A stretch of DNA of 64,000 nucleotides, taken from contig CAKZSI010000044.1 in NCBI GenBank assembly GCA_937918935.1, positions 1 through 64,000 of the forward strand. Reading direction: 5' to 3'. The DNA is from an uncultured Chloroflexales bacterium. Lineage in GTDB: Bacteria; Chloroflexota; Chloroflexia; Chloroflexales; Chloroflexaceae. Of this stretch, positions 1 to 9,234 are shown in pieces. The position numbers and the translations under genes are program-made. Below the pieces are notes generated by a model that saw only the letters and a list, made by a program, of their open reading frames with translations, searched no databases and was not told where the DNA came from. How positions within the stretch are numbered: position 1 is the first letter of the stretch; each line of letters opens with the position of its first letter.

Positions 1-43
1 GAGGGATGCTCCCTCCCAGACCCTCCCATGCTGCAAGATGTCT

Positions 44-63
44 GGGCGAAGAATGTTTCGCCC
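44..63. repeat. Intergenic hairpin after tyrA
   Basis: Arms GGGCGAA (44-50) and TTCGCCC (57-63) pair perfectly around a 6-nt loop just beyond the tyrA stop. There is no T-tract on the minus strand, so its role as a terminator is uncertain. The adjacent bases 1-30 carry a copy of the CCCTCCC-type dispersed repeat described elsewhere. Confidence 0.45.
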
Positions 64-74
64 CTGCCTGCCCC

Positions 75-1043
75 CTACCCCTGCCGATTGGGCCGCCGAA
101 ACGTAAACAGATTGGGGCGCTGCACCTCGGGTTGCTGGAGGAAGGCCTCCTCTCCGGGGCGCAGGTTCGGACACGACTCGATCCAGGCGTCGCGTTGCGC
201 CTTCGCCCGGCGCAGCAGGTCCTCCAGCACCGCGGCATCGCCGGCCTCGATCTGGTCGCGCGTCTCGATCAGGAAGCTGATCATCTCGTTGAGCCAGCGT
301 GTGATACCCTGCGCGTTAGTCAGGCAGATGTCGCGGTGCATCTGCGGGTCGCCCGAGGCCAGCCGCGAAACATCGCGGAAACCGGTCGCGGCCAGTGGCG
401 CGAGTTCTTTCCACGCCGGGCTGCGTCCGGTCACCTCCACCAGTCCCACCGAGAGCAGCATCGGCAGGTGCGAGATGCCTGCCACATACGCGTCGTGTTC
501 CTCGGGATCGATGTAGTAGGGTTTCGCACCAACCGCGCGCGCCAGTGCCTCCACCGCCTCGACCGCGCTGCGGTTCGCCCGTGGCGACGCCGTCAGGCAG
601 TAGATCGCCCCCTTGAACAGGTCAGGATCGGCGGCTTCAACCCCGGCGCGTTCCTTGCCCGCCATAGGATGCCCCCCGACATACCCGACTCCCGCCGGCA
701 GCAACGTCGCGGCCCAGCGGCCCACCTCCGTCTTGGTGCTGGCGACGTCGGTCACCACGACCCCGGCTGGCAGCAATGGTCCCAGGTCGGTGAACACCTC
801 CCGCACGGCCAGCACCGGCGTGGCCACCACCACGATCTGCGCATCGCGCACTGCCTCGGCCAGTGAACCTGCCTCACGGTCAATCGCCAGGCGCCCGCGG
901 GCCGTTCGCATCGATCTGGCGTCGCGGTCGAAGCCCACCACTTCCACCGGGCCGAGGGGCGACTCGGCGGGGTCGGCGTTGCGCAGGGCCATCCCCAGCG
1001 ACGCGCCAATCAGTCCCAGACCGATAATGCTGACGCGAATCAT
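75..1043 (-). CDS. tyrA: Prephenate dehydrogenase (TyrA)
   Basis: Oxidatively decarboxylates prephenate to 4-hydroxyphenylpyruvate in tyrosine synthesis. The protein (322 aa) opens with a Rossmann nucleotide-binding site (IGLGLIGASLG, residues about 5-15) and carries the family signature GGHPMAG. The helical C-terminal half is as expected for a monofunctional cyclohexadienyl/prephenate dehydrogenase; no chorismate mutase or ACT domain is present. The ATG at 1043 is chosen because GGAGGAG lies 6-10 nt upstream and the Rossmann fold begins immediately; the frame stays open 29 codons further upstream. It is the last gene of a leftward run after aroC and a membrane protein, so the run joins chorismate production to tyrosine synthesis. 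NAD versus NADP preference cannot be read with confidence. Confidence 0.93.
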   Translation of the reverse strand: MIRVSIIGLGLIGASLGMALRNADPAESPLGPVEVVGFDRDARSMRTARGRLAIDREAGSLAEAVRDAQIVVVATPVLAVREVFTDLGPLLPAGVVVTDVASTKTEVGRWAATLLPAGVGYVGGHPMAGKERAGVEAADPDLFKGAIYCLTASPRANRSAVEAVEALARAVGAKPYYIDPEEHDAYVAGISHLPMLLSVGLVEVTGRSPAWKELAPLAATGFRDVSRLASGDPQMHRDICLTNAQGITRWLNEMISFLIETRDQIEAGDAAVLEDLLRRAKAQRDAWIESCPNLRPGEEAFLQQPEVQRPNLFTFRRPNRQG

Positions 1044-1394
1044 CCGGTTCTCCTCCATGGTTGGAAAGGCTGCGGGGAGACGATGCCTCGCATTCCCCAT
1101 TCGGGGTATTAGGAAGCCTGATGCTCTCATCTCCTGCGTGCGGGGGAGGGGGGCAGGTTCTCAGGTGTGGGGTTTTCCGGCACATCCTCATCCAGGGCAG
1201 TGGGGTGAGGGTTGCAGGCGCATTGGAATGCCGAAAACCCCTTCTCCCTCGAAAAACCCTGCGCCTGCGAGGCAGGGGGGTGAGGGTTGCCGGCGCATTG
1301 GAATGCCGAAGCCCTCTTCTTGCACGAAAAACCCCGGACCTGAAAGGGGCGTTGCTCTCCCGGTCCCTCTCACAGCAGGTATACGGGCAGGCTT
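1044..1394. other. Non-coding gap with degenerate repeats
   Basis: 351 bases between tyrA and the upstream membrane gene. No plausible gene was seen. It contains a 75-bp imperfect tandem repeat and G/C-rich runs related to the dispersed intergenic repeats. Confidence 0.6.
1206..1352. repeat. 75-bp imperfect tandem repeat (two units)
   Basis: Units start at 1206 and 1281. Both begin TGAGGGTTGC, continue with GGCGCATTGGAATGCCGA, and later share CGAAAAACCC. The second unit decays toward its end. No conserved short spacer pattern of a CRISPR array is present. Confidence 0.7.
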
Positions 1395-1985
1395 TTACCC
1401 CTCGCCCGTCTCGATCGGCACTTGCGAGAGGAACAGCAACTCGGCGATCACCAGGGCCAGGATGAGCAACAACAGGCTGACCCAGGTGAGCACCCGCAGC
1501 CCGGCCAGGGCCGCCACCACAGCCACGAGCAGTCCGACTTCATACGACTGGCGGCGTATCCGGCGGTGGTCGAAGGCGCGCGCGCGCGCTCGAAACAGCC
1601 GCGTGCTGATGGCGTGGATGAAAGGGCGACTGACCGCCGCGCCGCAGAGGAACAGCGCCATCAGTAACAGGGTGTACACCGGCAGTTCAGGCAGGGCCAG
1701 GAGCCAGGCCCGCGGCGCCGGCACGAAGGCCAGAATGTAGAGCAGCGCGAACGCGCCGATCACGCCCTCCACGGTCAGCCCAGGAAGATCAAGGCTCCGT
1801 TCGACCGGCGCGAAGGTGAGCAGTGGCGCGGTAAGAATGAGCACATAGAAGAGCAGCCGCTGGAGTGCGAGCGGCTCGCGCTCGGCAGCAAGGTTGCCGA
1901 AGAGCAGCAACGACAGGGCCGCCGCCCAGCATAGCCCGGCCACGGCCCCGAGGAGCAACGAGGTCTGACGCTGCGGGCTGAGCAT
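1395..1985 (-). CDS. Hypothetical polytopic membrane protein
   Basis: A 196-aa protein with about five hydrophobic segments (roughly residues 8-30, 43-60, 73-90, 96-116 and 149-190) separated by short Arg-rich loops, the longest being RARARAFDHRR near residue 135. No family is recognised. The start ATG lies 7 bases after the aroC stop and has GAGGGG just upstream, so it is almost certainly co-translated with aroC. It may be an uncharacterised inner-membrane protein conserved in Chloroflexota. Function unknown. Confidence 0.7.
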   Translation of the reverse strand: MLSPQRQTSLLLGAVAGLCWAAALSLLLFGNLAAEREPLALQRLLFYVLILTAPLLTFAPVERSLDLPGLTVEGVIGAFALLYILAFVPAPRAWLLALPELPVYTLLLMALFLCGAAVSRPFIHAISTRLFRARARAFDHRRIRRQSYEVGLLVAVVAALAGLRVLTWVSLLLLILALVIAELLFLSQVPIETGEG

Positions 1986-1991
1986 CGCCCC

Positions 1992-3062
1992 TCAAACGCG
2001 CGCCAGGCGCTGGCGCAGCCAGTGATCGGCGAGCACCAGCGCCAGCATCGCTTCGGCAATCGGCACCAGGCGTGGCAACACCGTGGGGTCGTGGCGTCCA
2101 TGCACCTCGATGGTCGCGGGGTTGCCCGCCCGGTCCACCGTGGTCTGGGGCCTGGCAATACTGGCCGGCGGTTTAGCGGCCAGCCGCACGACAATCTCCT
2201 CACCCGTGGAGATGCCGCCGAGAATGCCGCCATGGTGATTGCTCTGCGTGCCGATGCTGCCATCAGCGCGGCGCACGAAGGGGTCGTTATGCTGCGAGCC
2301 GCGCATACGCGCCACCTCGAAGCCTTCCCCGAACTCCACGCCCTTGATCGCCGGAATCGAAAACATGGCCTTGCCAATATCGGCCTGGAGCTTGTCAAAG
2401 ACCGGTTCGCCGAGACCGGGCGGGACCCCGCGGGCGCGCACCTCCACGATGCCTCCGAGCGAGTCCAGGTTACGGCGGGCCTGATCGACCCGTTCGACCA
2501 TCAAGGCCGCCACCTGGGGATCGGGACAGCGCATAATGTTCCGCTCGATCTCGTCCTCGTCGATTGTCTGCGCGCGCAGTTCCTCCAGTTGCAGGGTGTA
2601 GGCGAAGATGTGAACGCCGATCTGGGCCAGCAACTTCCGCGCCACCGCGCCCCCGGCGACGCGCCCGATTGTCTCGCGGGCACTGGAGCGCCCCCCGCCT
2701 CGCCAGTCGCGGAAGCCGTACTTGGCGTCCCACGTATAATCGGCGTGGCCAGGGCGGTACAGGTCCTTGATTGCCTCGTAGTGCCCCGGTTTGGCGTCGG
2801 TATTGAAAACCACCATACTGATCGGCGTCCCGGTGGTCTGGCCCTCAAAGACGCCGGAGAGGATCTGCACGCGGTCGGCCTCCTGGCGCTGCGAACTGAC
2901 CTTGCTCTGCCCCACGCGGCGGCGATCCAGTTCGCGCTGCACGTCCTCCTCGCCAAGCGGCAACCCCGCCGGACAGCCGTCAACCGTGCAGCCTACCGCC
3001 GGCCCGTGCGACTCGCCCCAGGTAGTGAGGCGAAATACATGTCCAAAACTGTTGCCTGGCAT
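1992..3062 (-). CDS. aroC: Chorismate synthase
   Basis: Converts 5-enolpyruvylshikimate-3-phosphate to chorismate with reduced FMN, the last common step of aromatic synthesis. Visible hallmarks are the N-terminal [10 protein letters not shown], the FMN-binding [15 protein letters not shown] and the C-terminal [13 protein letters not shown]. Length (356 aa) is normal. ATG at 3062 puts the conserved PGNSFG-type N-terminus at the start; an in-frame GTG five codons upstream is possible, and neither has a clear ribosome site. It is followed 6 bases later by a membrane protein gene and then tyrA, forming an aromatic amino acid operon. Confidence 0.95.
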   Translation of the reverse strand: MPGNSFGHVFRLTTWGESHGPAVGCTVDGCPAGLPLGEEDVQRELDRRRVGQSKVSSQRQEADRVQILSGVFEGQTTGTPISMVVFNTDAKPGHYEAIKDLYRPGHADYTWDAKYGFRDWRGGGRSSARETIGRVAGGAVARKLLAQIGVHIFAYTLQLEELRAQTIDEDEIERNIMRCPDPQVAALMVERVDQARRNLDSLGGIVEVRARGVPPGLGEPVFDKLQADIGKAMFSIPAIKGVEFGEGFEVARMRGSQHNDPFVRRADGSIGTQSNHHGGILGGISTGEEIVVRLAAKPPASIARPQTTVDRAGNPATIEVHGRHDPTVLPRLVPIAEAMLALVLADHWLRQRLARV

Positions 3063-3111
3063 ACAATTCTTGACCACATGCAGATATAAAGTAGTTTACC
3101 ACAGTGGAGGA

Positions 3112-3137
3112 CATCGGGAGACCTGATTCCCCCGATG
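3112..3137. repeat. Dispersed palindrome, module B copy
   Basis: CATCGGGAGACC and GATTCCCCCGATG pair around a single T. This is a diverged copy of the GGGGAAACC-N-GGTTTCCCC element, lying between aroC and the GT4 gene. Confidence 0.6.
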
Positions 3138-3185
3138 ATCCCCGCAGGGAGGGTGGGGAAGGACGCAGCCCTTCCCTGCCAGAAG

Positions 3186-4400
3186 CTACTCCCGGCGGGC
3201 TTCCTGCCCCCACTCGCTCTCTCGCCACGCCTCGATCACCCGCGTGTAGACCTGAACGGTGGCGGCGGCGATGCGCGGCCAGGTGTAGTATTCGCGGATC
3301 TCGCGCAGTGCAGCGGCGGCGCGGGCGCGGGCGATGTCGGGCCGGCTGAGGGCCGAGGTAATCGCGTCGGCCAGTTCCCCGGAATTGTCGGCGCGTACCA
3401 CCAGGCCGGTGATGCCATTCTGCACCACCTCGGCAAGGCCCCCGGCGTCGCTGACGATCAGCGGGCAGCCATTGGCCAGGGCCTCCAGTGCCACGATGCC
3501 GAACGGCTCGTAGAGCGAGGGGAAGATTGCCAGATCGGCGGCGTGATAGAGTTGATCCCGTTCCTCGTCAGAGACGAAGCCCACAAAGGTGACCTGATCG
3601 CTGATCCCCAGCGCCGCGGCCTGGGCCTTCAGTGCTTCGAGGTACCCGCCGGTGCCGGCGATCACCAGACGCGCCCGCACCCGGGCGGTGACCGCTGGCC
3701 AGGCGTTGAGCAACACGTGCAGACCCTTCTCGTACACGATGCGTCCTACGTGGAACACCATGCGCTCGTCGTCGGCGACGTAGCGCCGCCGGAAGCTCAG
3801 CCAGTGGTCGGCGTCGCGGAACGGCGAACCGCTGATGTACACGCCGTTGGGCACCACGTCGATCTTGTCGAGGGGCGTCTGGAAATAGTCGTGGATCTGG
3901 CCGGCCATAAAGTGCGAGCAGACGATCACCCGCCAGGCCTCGTAGGTCAGGCGCCACTCCAGGTCGTTGATGCGACGAGCGGCGTCGCTGTGCAGCCCTC
4001 CACGTCCGCGCCCGCGTTCCGTGGCGTGAATCGTGGCGATCAGCGGCACGCGCCACTGGTACTTGAGCCGCACACTCGCCTCGGTCGCCAGCCAGTCATG
4101 GGCGTGGACAAGATCAAAGCGCCCGTAGGTTTCCTGCAACTCCCTGGCCGCCTGCACCAGATCGTCGCTGACGTGCGCGACGAAGGTAGGGTAATCGGCG
4201 TCGGGGATGGGTGGCGCGGGCACGCGGCGCACCGCGACGCCATCAGTCAGTTCGGTCTCCGGCCCATCGCGCAGGCGTGGCGTCACCACAGCCGGGCGCA
4301 CTCCCTGGCTGGCCAGGGCCGGGAGCAGTTCGGCGACGTGGCGGCCCAGGCCGCCAACGATGTGCGGGGGGTATTCCCAGGCAATGTGCAGTACGTGCAT
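3186..4400 (-). CDS. GT4 glycosyltransferase, probable glycogen/maltoglucan synthase
   Basis: A 404-aa GT-B retaining glycosyltransferase. The N-terminal lobe starts HIAWEYPPHIVGGLGRH, the glycine-loop motif typical of GT4/GT5 glucan synthases. The C-terminal lobe has HVGRIVYEKG (phosphate-binding K/R region) and the E-x7-E motif around PFGIVALEALANG. Two glgC-type genes and an RlmI-like gene sit directly upstream in the same direction. An ADP-glucose-using glucan synthase (Corynebacterium-type GlgA/GlgM) is therefore the best inference, though donor specificity cannot be proven from sequence. The start is placed at the ATG preceding VLHIAWEYPP. A perfect TATAAT lies 10 bases upstream, implying a leaderless or near-leaderless mRNA. 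Confidence 0.82.
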   Translation of the reverse strand: MHVLHIAWEYPPHIVGGLGRHVAELLPALASQGVRPAVVTPRLRDGPETELTDGVAVRRVPAPPIPDADYPTFVAHVSDDLVQAARELQETYGRFDLVHAHDWLATEASVRLKYQWRVPLIATIHATERGRGRGGLHSDAARRINDLEWRLTYEAWRVIVCSHFMAGQIHDYFQTPLDKIDVVPNGVYISGSPFRDADHWLSFRRRYVADDERMVFHVGRIVYEKGLHVLLNAWPAVTARVRARLVIAGTGGYLEALKAQAAALGISDQVTFVGFVSDEERDQLYHAADLAIFPSLYEPFGIVALEALANGCPLIVSDAGGLAEVVQNGITGLVVRADNSGELADAITSALSRPDIARARAAAALREIREYYTWPRIAAATVQVYTRVIEAWRESEWGQEARRE

Positions 4401-4409
4401 GTCAGGCAG

Positions 4410-4415
4410 ATTATA
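4410..4415 (-). promoter_or_regulatory. -10 box (TATAAT) of the GT4 gene
   Basis: On the minus strand the sequence reads TGCTATAAT, an extended -10 with a consensus hexamer. The predicted start site is near 4403, only a few bases before the ATG at 4400. No good -35 is seen. Confidence 0.55.
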
Positions 4416-4455
4416 GCACGAAAGTTCCGGCCCTTCGACGACAGGGGAGGGTTTC

Positions 4456-4472
4456 GGAGGGTGCAGCCCTCC
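4456..4472. repeat. Dispersed palindrome, module A copy
   Basis: GGAGGG and CCCTCC arms around TGCAG, in the gap between the RlmI-like and GT4 genes. Confidence 0.55.
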
Positions 4473-4488
4473 CAACAACGCTCTCCGC

Positions 4489-5700
4489 TCATCCCTGCGT
4501 TAACGCCCGGGCTACCACAAACTTCAGGTAGCGTCCCTCGGGGAACCCCGCCGGCACGGGGTGGTCAACCGGTTGGCCTGCCTCGTGCACGATCTGCACC
4601 CGCGTCTGGGCCTGCACTCCCGCGTCGGCGAGCAGGGCCCGGAACTGCTCCGGCCCCACCTGGCTGGTACAACTTGCGGAGATGAGCAAGCCGCCGGGCT
4701 CCAGGCAGCGCAGGGCCAGGCTGTTGAGGCGTACATAGGCGCGCATGGCCCCGTGCAGGCTGCGTTTCTGCCGGGCGAAACTGGGCGGATCGAGGATGAC
4801 GGCCTGGAAGCGCCGTCCGGCTCTGGCATAGGCGTCGAGGATCGTGAAACAGTCTTCGGTAATGAACTGGTGGCGGCTGGCGTCAAGACGGTTCAGGGTC
4901 AGGTTTGCCGCCGTGGCCTCGGCAAGACCTTTGCCCAGATCAACGCTGATGACGCTCGCTGCCTGGCCCCGCAGGGCGTAGAGCGAAAAGGCCCCGGTGT
5001 AGGCAAAGCAGTTCAGCACGCTGCGCCCGCGCGCCAACCCTTCCACCGTGCGCCGGTTCTCACGGTGGTCGAGGAACAGGCCGGTTTTCTGGCCCCGGTA
5101 GAGATCGGCGTAAAAATACAGCCCGTGCTCCTGCACCACCAGGTCCGGCGGAGGCGCCTCACCCCACAACGTCCGCAGGGCGACGGGCGTTTCCTCGTCC
5201 CCCGTATCCCGCTCCTCGGCGGGGGTGTCGGCGGATGGGCGTTCGCGCAGCCCGATCCCGCGCAGGCTCGGGTCACAGGTTCGCAGGGCCGATGCTACCA
5301 CTGGCGCTATGACCCGCACGCTCTCGGCGTAGGTCTGGAGCACAGCGTAGTCGCCGTAGCGATCCACTACCAGGCCGGGGAGACCGTCGCCTTCGCCGTA
5401 GATCCAGCGGTAGGCGGTTGTCGTCGTCTCACGAATGGCGGCGCGACCTTCCCATGCTTCCCAGACCCGTTCGGCGATCCACTGCGCGTCGGGCGGGGCG
5501 CTCCGGCTGAAGAGGCGCACGGCGATTGCGCCATGCGCGTCCCAGAGACCGTAGCCGCTAAAGCTCCCGCAGCGCACCCGCACCCAGTTGCCCGAAGCCA
5601 GCCGCTGGCCTTCTCGAACGTGGTTACGGTAGATCCAGGGGTGCCCGGCGATAAGGCGGCTCTTCAACGCCGGGTCAAAGTTAACCTCAGGAATGGTCAT
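4489..5700 (-). CDS. Class I SAM-dependent 23S rRNA (cytosine-C5) methyltransferase, RlmI/YccW type
   Basis: A 403-aa protein with an N-terminal PUA-like domain (residues about 1-75, including SRLIAGHPWIYRNHV), a central insert and a C-terminal Rossmann methyltransferase. SAM-binding and catalytic features are visible: LNCFAYTGAFSL (motif I), DPPSFA (motif IV) and the ISASCTSQV cysteine near residue 340. The order and length match the RlmI/YccW family that methylates cytosine in 23S rRNA. It begins 9 bases after the upstream glgC-like stop, so it is probably co-transcribed with the glucan genes, although no functional link is evident. A short acidic insert around residue 165 (ADTPAEERDTGDEE) is unusual. 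Confidence 0.88.
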   Translation of the reverse strand: MTIPEVNFDPALKSRLIAGHPWIYRNHVREGQRLASGNWVRVRCGSFSGYGLWDAHGAIAVRLFSRSAPPDAQWIAERVWEAWEGRAAIRETTTTAYRWIYGEGDGLPGLVVDRYGDYAVLQTYAESVRVIAPVVASALRTCDPSLRGIGLRERPSADTPAEERDTGDEETPVALRTLWGEAPPPDLVVQEHGLYFYADLYRGQKTGLFLDHRENRRTVEGLARGRSVLNCFAYTGAFSLYALRGQAASVISVDLGKGLAEATAANLTLNRLDASRHQFITEDCFTILDAYARAGRRFQAVILDPPSFARQKRSLHGAMRAYVRLNSLALRCLEPGGLLISASCTSQVGPEQFRALLADAGVQAQTRVQIVHEAGQPVDHPVPAGFPEGRYLKFVVARALTQG

Positions 5701-5709
5701 GACGCATAG

Positions 5710-6948
5710 TCACACCGTGGCCCCGCTCGGCACCACGCCGCTCTTCGGGAAGGCGCCCTCAGGGGTGCGCGGGCGAATGGCCACATTGCGTCCCACCGTC
5801 GCGCCCTCGGGCACCTGCGCGCGCGTGCCCACCAGCGTCAGCCCGGTGTTCAGGCGGTCGGGGGTTGCCAGGTTGGGCGTGGCAATATCCCCTTCGCCCA
5901 CCACGGCCCCGCCGCCGATCCGCACCCCCTCGTCAATGATGCAGCGATCCACGACCGCCTCTGGACCGATCCACGCATCGCCCAGCACGATAGAATCACG
6001 GATCACCGCCCCTGGAGAAACATACACCCCTGGTGAGAGTACCGAGTGCGTCACCGTGCCGTAGACACGGCAGCCGTCGCTCAGCAGACAGTTCTCCACG
6101 CGGGCGTGCTCGCCAACCTCCACGCCGGGCAGATCCGCGCTGGTCGTGTGGATGACCCATTCCGGGTCGTAAAGGTCGAGCGCTGGCGTCTCGACCAGCA
6201 GGGCCAGGTTGGCTTCATAGTAGGCCTGCACCGTGCCCACATCGGCCCAGTAGCCCTGGAAATTGAAGGCGAAGGTGCGGGAGTTGGGAATGATCCGCGG
6301 CAAGAGATGGCGACCGAAATCGTGCTCAGTGCCGGAGAGGATATCGATCAGGAACTGCTTGCGAAAGACATAGATGCCCATCGAGGCCAGATTGGAGAGG
6401 GGACGGCGCGGTTTTTCCTCGAAGCGATCCACCTGGCCATCGCTGCCGATGGTCACGATCCCGAAGCGATGGGTATCGTGCGGGCTGACACTGTGCACGG
6501 CCAGGGTCATATCCGCATTGCGCTCGGCATGCAGTTCGAGCAGCGGGTTGTAGTTCATCTTATAGATGTGATCCCCGGCGAGCAGGAGCACGGCATCAAC
6601 CGGCTGGTCTTCAATGAGATCAAGGTTGTAGCGCACCGCGTCAGCGGTGCCCCGCTGCCAGCCTCCGCCATCGGGGGTGGGGGATGGATGCAACACCCGC
6701 AGACCGCCCTGGGCCCGGTCGAGGTCCCAGGGGCGGCCCACCCCCAGGTGGGCATGGAGCGAGCGGGGCTTGTACTGCGTGAGCACCGCGACGTTGTAGA
6801 GGCCCGAGTTGACGCAGTTGGAAAGGGGAAAATCAACGATCCGGAACTTACCGGCAAACGGAACCGCCGCCTCGGTGCGTTCAGCGGTGAGGACGGAGAG
6901 GGCAGGCGAGTCACCGCCCGCCAGGATCAGGGTCAGGGTGCGGAGCAT
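5710..6948 (-). CDS. Degenerate GlgC paralogue (GlgD-like ADP-glucose pyrophosphorylase subunit)
   Basis: A 412-aa homologue of the neighbouring GlgC: nucleotidyltransferase domain to about residue 250, then a left-handed beta-helix. The catalytic P-loop is eroded: AGGDSPALSVL replaces [11 protein letters not shown], and RTEAAVPF replaces RAKPSVPF. The Arg and Lys that contact the triphosphate are therefore Ala16 and Glu26. Other sites are kept (FPLSNCVNSG, AGDHIYKMNY, EEKPRRP, GYWADVGT). This mirrors non-catalytic regulatory subunits such as Firmicute GlgD and plant large subunits. It lies 60 bases downstream of the intact glgC and likely forms hetero-oligomers with it. Loss of activity is inferred, not shown. 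Confidence 0.85.
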   Translation of the reverse strand: MLRTLTLILAGGDSPALSVLTAERTEAAVPFAGKFRIVDFPLSNCVNSGLYNVAVLTQYKPRSLHAHLGVGRPWDLDRAQGGLRVLHPSPTPDGGGWQRGTADAVRYNLDLIEDQPVDAVLLLAGDHIYKMNYNPLLELHAERNADMTLAVHSVSPHDTHRFGIVTIGSDGQVDRFEEKPRRPLSNLASMGIYVFRKQFLIDILSGTEHDFGRHLLPRIIPNSRTFAFNFQGYWADVGTVQAYYEANLALLVETPALDLYDPEWVIHTTSADLPGVEVGEHARVENCLLSDGCRVYGTVTHSVLSPGVYVSPGAVIRDSIVLGDAWIGPEAVVDRCIIDEGVRIGGGAVVGEGDIATPNLATPDRLNTGLTLVGTRAQVPEGATVGRNVAIRPRTPEGAFPKSGVVPSGATV

Positions 6949-7008
6949 AGCTTTCAGGGGCGCCGACGGGAGCGCGACGGGCCGCGCCGTACCGCCGCCG
7001 CGTAAGGG

Positions 7009-8262
7009 TTACAGCGTCTCCCCCGACGGGATCTCGCGGCTCGGAAAATCTTCCGCATCACGATCGGCATTGATCACCACGTTCCGGCCAATGCTTGTGC
7101 CTGGAGGGATGTGGGCCGACTTGCCGATCACCGAAATGCCGGTGTTGAGTTTGTCCGGCTCGGCCTTGTTTGGCACCGTCAGCTCGTCGCCAACACCGAG
7201 GTGCGCTCCGGCGCCAATGACCACTTGCTTGTCCACGATCATCCGGTCAAGCACCGCACCAGGGCCGATCCAGGTGTCGTTCATGACCACGCTATCGCGC
7301 ACAATCGCCCCCGGCGAAACATACACCCCCGGCGAGAGTACCGAGCGCTCGACCGTGCCGCGAATGGTGCAGCCGTTGCAGATGATCGCCCGCGACACTC
7401 GCGCCTGCGGCCCGATCTTGGCCGATGGGCGTTCCTCGCTGCGGGTGCGGATGCGCCAGTTCGGGTCGAACAGGTCGAAGTCAAGCTGCGGATCGAGCAG
7501 TTGCATACTCGTTTCCCAGTACGACTGGATCGTGCCCACGTCAACCCAGTAGCCGCTGAAACGATGGGCATAGACGCGATCCTCGGCGACCATCGCCGGG
7601 ATTACGTGCTTGCCGAAGTCGATCCGTGGCCGCTCCTGGCTACCCTCCGATAACCGCCGGATCAGTACATCGGTGGTAAAGACGTAGATCCCCATCGAGG
7701 CCAGGGTGCCCTTGTCGCGATCTTTGGGCTTTTCGGTGAACTCGATGATCCGATCCTCCTCATCGGTGGTCATGATCCCGAAACGATGGGTCTCCTCCAG
7801 CGGCACCTCCATGACTCCCACGGTCAGGTCGGCCCGGTGGCGCCGGTGGGTGTCAATGATGGTGTTGTAATCCATCTTATAGATATGATCGCCCGAAAGG
7901 ATCAGTACCAGATCGGCGCGACGCTCCTGGATAAAATTGAGGTTCTGGTAGATCGCGTCGGCGGTGCCGCGGTACCACGACTGATCGCTGCGGCCCTGGT
8001 AGGGTTGCAACAGCCGCACGCCCCCCCGGGTACGGTCGAGATCCCAGGGCTTGCCGATGCCAATGTGATCGTTCAGGGAGTGGGGCCGGTACTGCGTCAG
8101 CACCCCAACATCGAAAATGCTCGAATTCACGCAATTCGACAGCGTAAAGTCAATGATCCGGTACTTCCCTGCGAACGGCACCGATGGCTTGGCGCGCTTC
8201 TCCGAGAGCACGCTCAGCCGGGTGCCTTCGCCTCCGGCCATAATCATTGCCACCACGCGCAT
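7009..8262 (-). CDS. glgC: Glucose-1-phosphate adenylyltransferase
   Basis: Makes ADP-glucose from ATP and glucose-1-phosphate, the committed step of bacterial glycogen synthesis. The 417-aa protein has an intact nucleotide site ([11 protein letters not shown], Arg15; RAKPSVPF, Lys25), [10 protein letters not shown], the catalytic [10 protein letters not shown], the glucose-1-phosphate region EFTEKPKD and a C-terminal beta-helix. The ATG at 8262 is preceded by AGGAGGAAG at ideal spacing; the reading frame remains open far upstream but without family similarity. It heads a cluster with a degenerate paralogue and a GT4 synthase. Allosteric control is expected for the family but effectors cannot be predicted. 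Confidence 0.95.
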   Translation of the reverse strand: MRVVAMIMAGGEGTRLSVLSEKRAKPSVPFAGKYRIIDFTLSNCVNSSIFDVGVLTQYRPHSLNDHIGIGKPWDLDRTRGGVRLLQPYQGRSDQSWYRGTADAIYQNLNFIQERRADLVLILSGDHIYKMDYNTIIDTHRRHRADLTVGVMEVPLEETHRFGIMTTDEEDRIIEFTEKPKDRDKGTLASMGIYVFTTDVLIRRLSEGSQERPRIDFGKHVIPAMVAEDRVYAHRFSGYWVDVGTIQSYWETSMQLLDPQLDFDLFDPNWRIRTRSEERPSAKIGPQARVSRAIICNGCTIRGTVERSVLSPGVYVSPGAIVRDSVVMNDTWIGPGAVLDRMIVDKQVVIGAGAHLGVGDELTVPNKAEPDKLNTGISVIGKSAHIPPGTSIGRNVVINADRDAEDFPSREIPSGETL

Positions 8263-8523
8263 GGCCGCTTCCTCCTGGGCCGGTCCTGCCTCGCTGGCAG
8301 GTGTGCTTCGCTCCGGATGGCTCGATTGTACCGCCAATCGGGGTGTCGCGCAAAGGGCCGTCGCGCCGGGATGGGGGTTAACGTGAACCTTGTACATAGA
8401 TACCGCAGGGGACACGGAAGAGCGCGGAGGGTTAAAAAAACCCGGCCTCTGCGCCCCCCTGCGTCATCCGTGGTAACCTCGAACACGCAGGTACGATTGC
8501 GCTACCATCGCGCCAGGATGTCG

Positions 8524-9234
8524 CTAGCACCCGGACGGCAACGTTCCATAGCGCAACGCATAAAAGCCCATTTTGCCCAACTCGGTGAGTACCGCTTCAC
8601 GTCCATACCCGTCGCGCCACCAGTTGTCGGGATGGATAGCGAGGTCGCGCGGGTAGTCGTAGAGCACCGTCACCTCGCTGCCTGCCAGATGCCGCCCGAT
8701 CACGCACAGCGCTCGCCGGCTATGGGCCCAGTCGGTCACGATCAGCACACTGCGCGTCTGCCGTTCACGGGCCAGGGCCGCGATTTGCTGGCCGTCGTCC
8801 CAGGTGCTGTACGACTCCAGCACGAAGTACGCCTCCTCTGGAACACCCTGCTCCCGCGCCAGTTGCCGCGCCCGCTGGACGAGCCGTCCGGCCGGGAGTT
8901 CCACCGGGCCGGTGCGCCAGATCTCCTGCCCCATGCCCTGCTGGTACAGATCAATGGCGTGCTGATCACGGTACGGGTAGCGTCCGCCCAGCACCACGAT
9001 GGCGTCAACCGGCGCTACCTGGGTAGGACGCGCCAGCCAGTGACCGATTGCCGGAAGCCACCAGTCTGAAGTTAACATAACAATGCAAGCAATGAGCGCC
9101 AGCAAGGCCAGCCAGCGCGTTAACCAGCCGTGCCAGAACCACTGCGCCGACTGCCCATTCGCTATCTCTCCCTGGCATGCTGACGTTGTGCGATTGAGCG
9201 GGTTGTAATCTGCGATACGTTTGAGAGGTTCCAT
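8524..9234 (-). CDS. YdcF/SanA-family (DUF218) membrane protein
   Basis: A 236-aa protein with one transmembrane helix (about residues 36-56) followed by a DUF218 domain: DAIVVLGGRYPYRDQHA, the YSTWDDGQQI segment and VTDWAHSRRAL, the pattern of ElyC/SanA/YdcF proteins. Relatives influence envelope integrity or vancomycin sensitivity, but the enzymatic role is not established. The ATG at 9234 has GGAG four bases upstream; a GTG six codons earlier is the alternative. It sits 260 bases upstream of glgC in the same direction, with no obvious operon link. Confidence 0.8.
   Translation of the reverse strand: MEPLKRIADYNPLNRTTSACQGEIANGQSAQWFWHGWLTRWLALLALIACIVMLTSDWWLPAIGHWLARPTQVAPVDAIVVLGGRYPYRDQHAIDLYQQGMGQEIWRTGPVELPAGRLVQRARQLAREQGVPEEAYFVLESYSTWDDGQQIAALARERQTRSVLIVTDWAHSRRALCVIGRHLAGSEVTVLYDYPRDLAIHPDNWWRDGYGREAVLTELGKMGFYALRYGTLPSGC

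Noticed and set aside
1206-1352. CRISPR array
   Set aside because: Only two imperfect 75-bp units without distinct spacers and no cas genes.
3135-4685. Rightward 516-codon open frame
   Set aside because: Exactly opposite the GT4 gene; a GC-rich shadow without family features.
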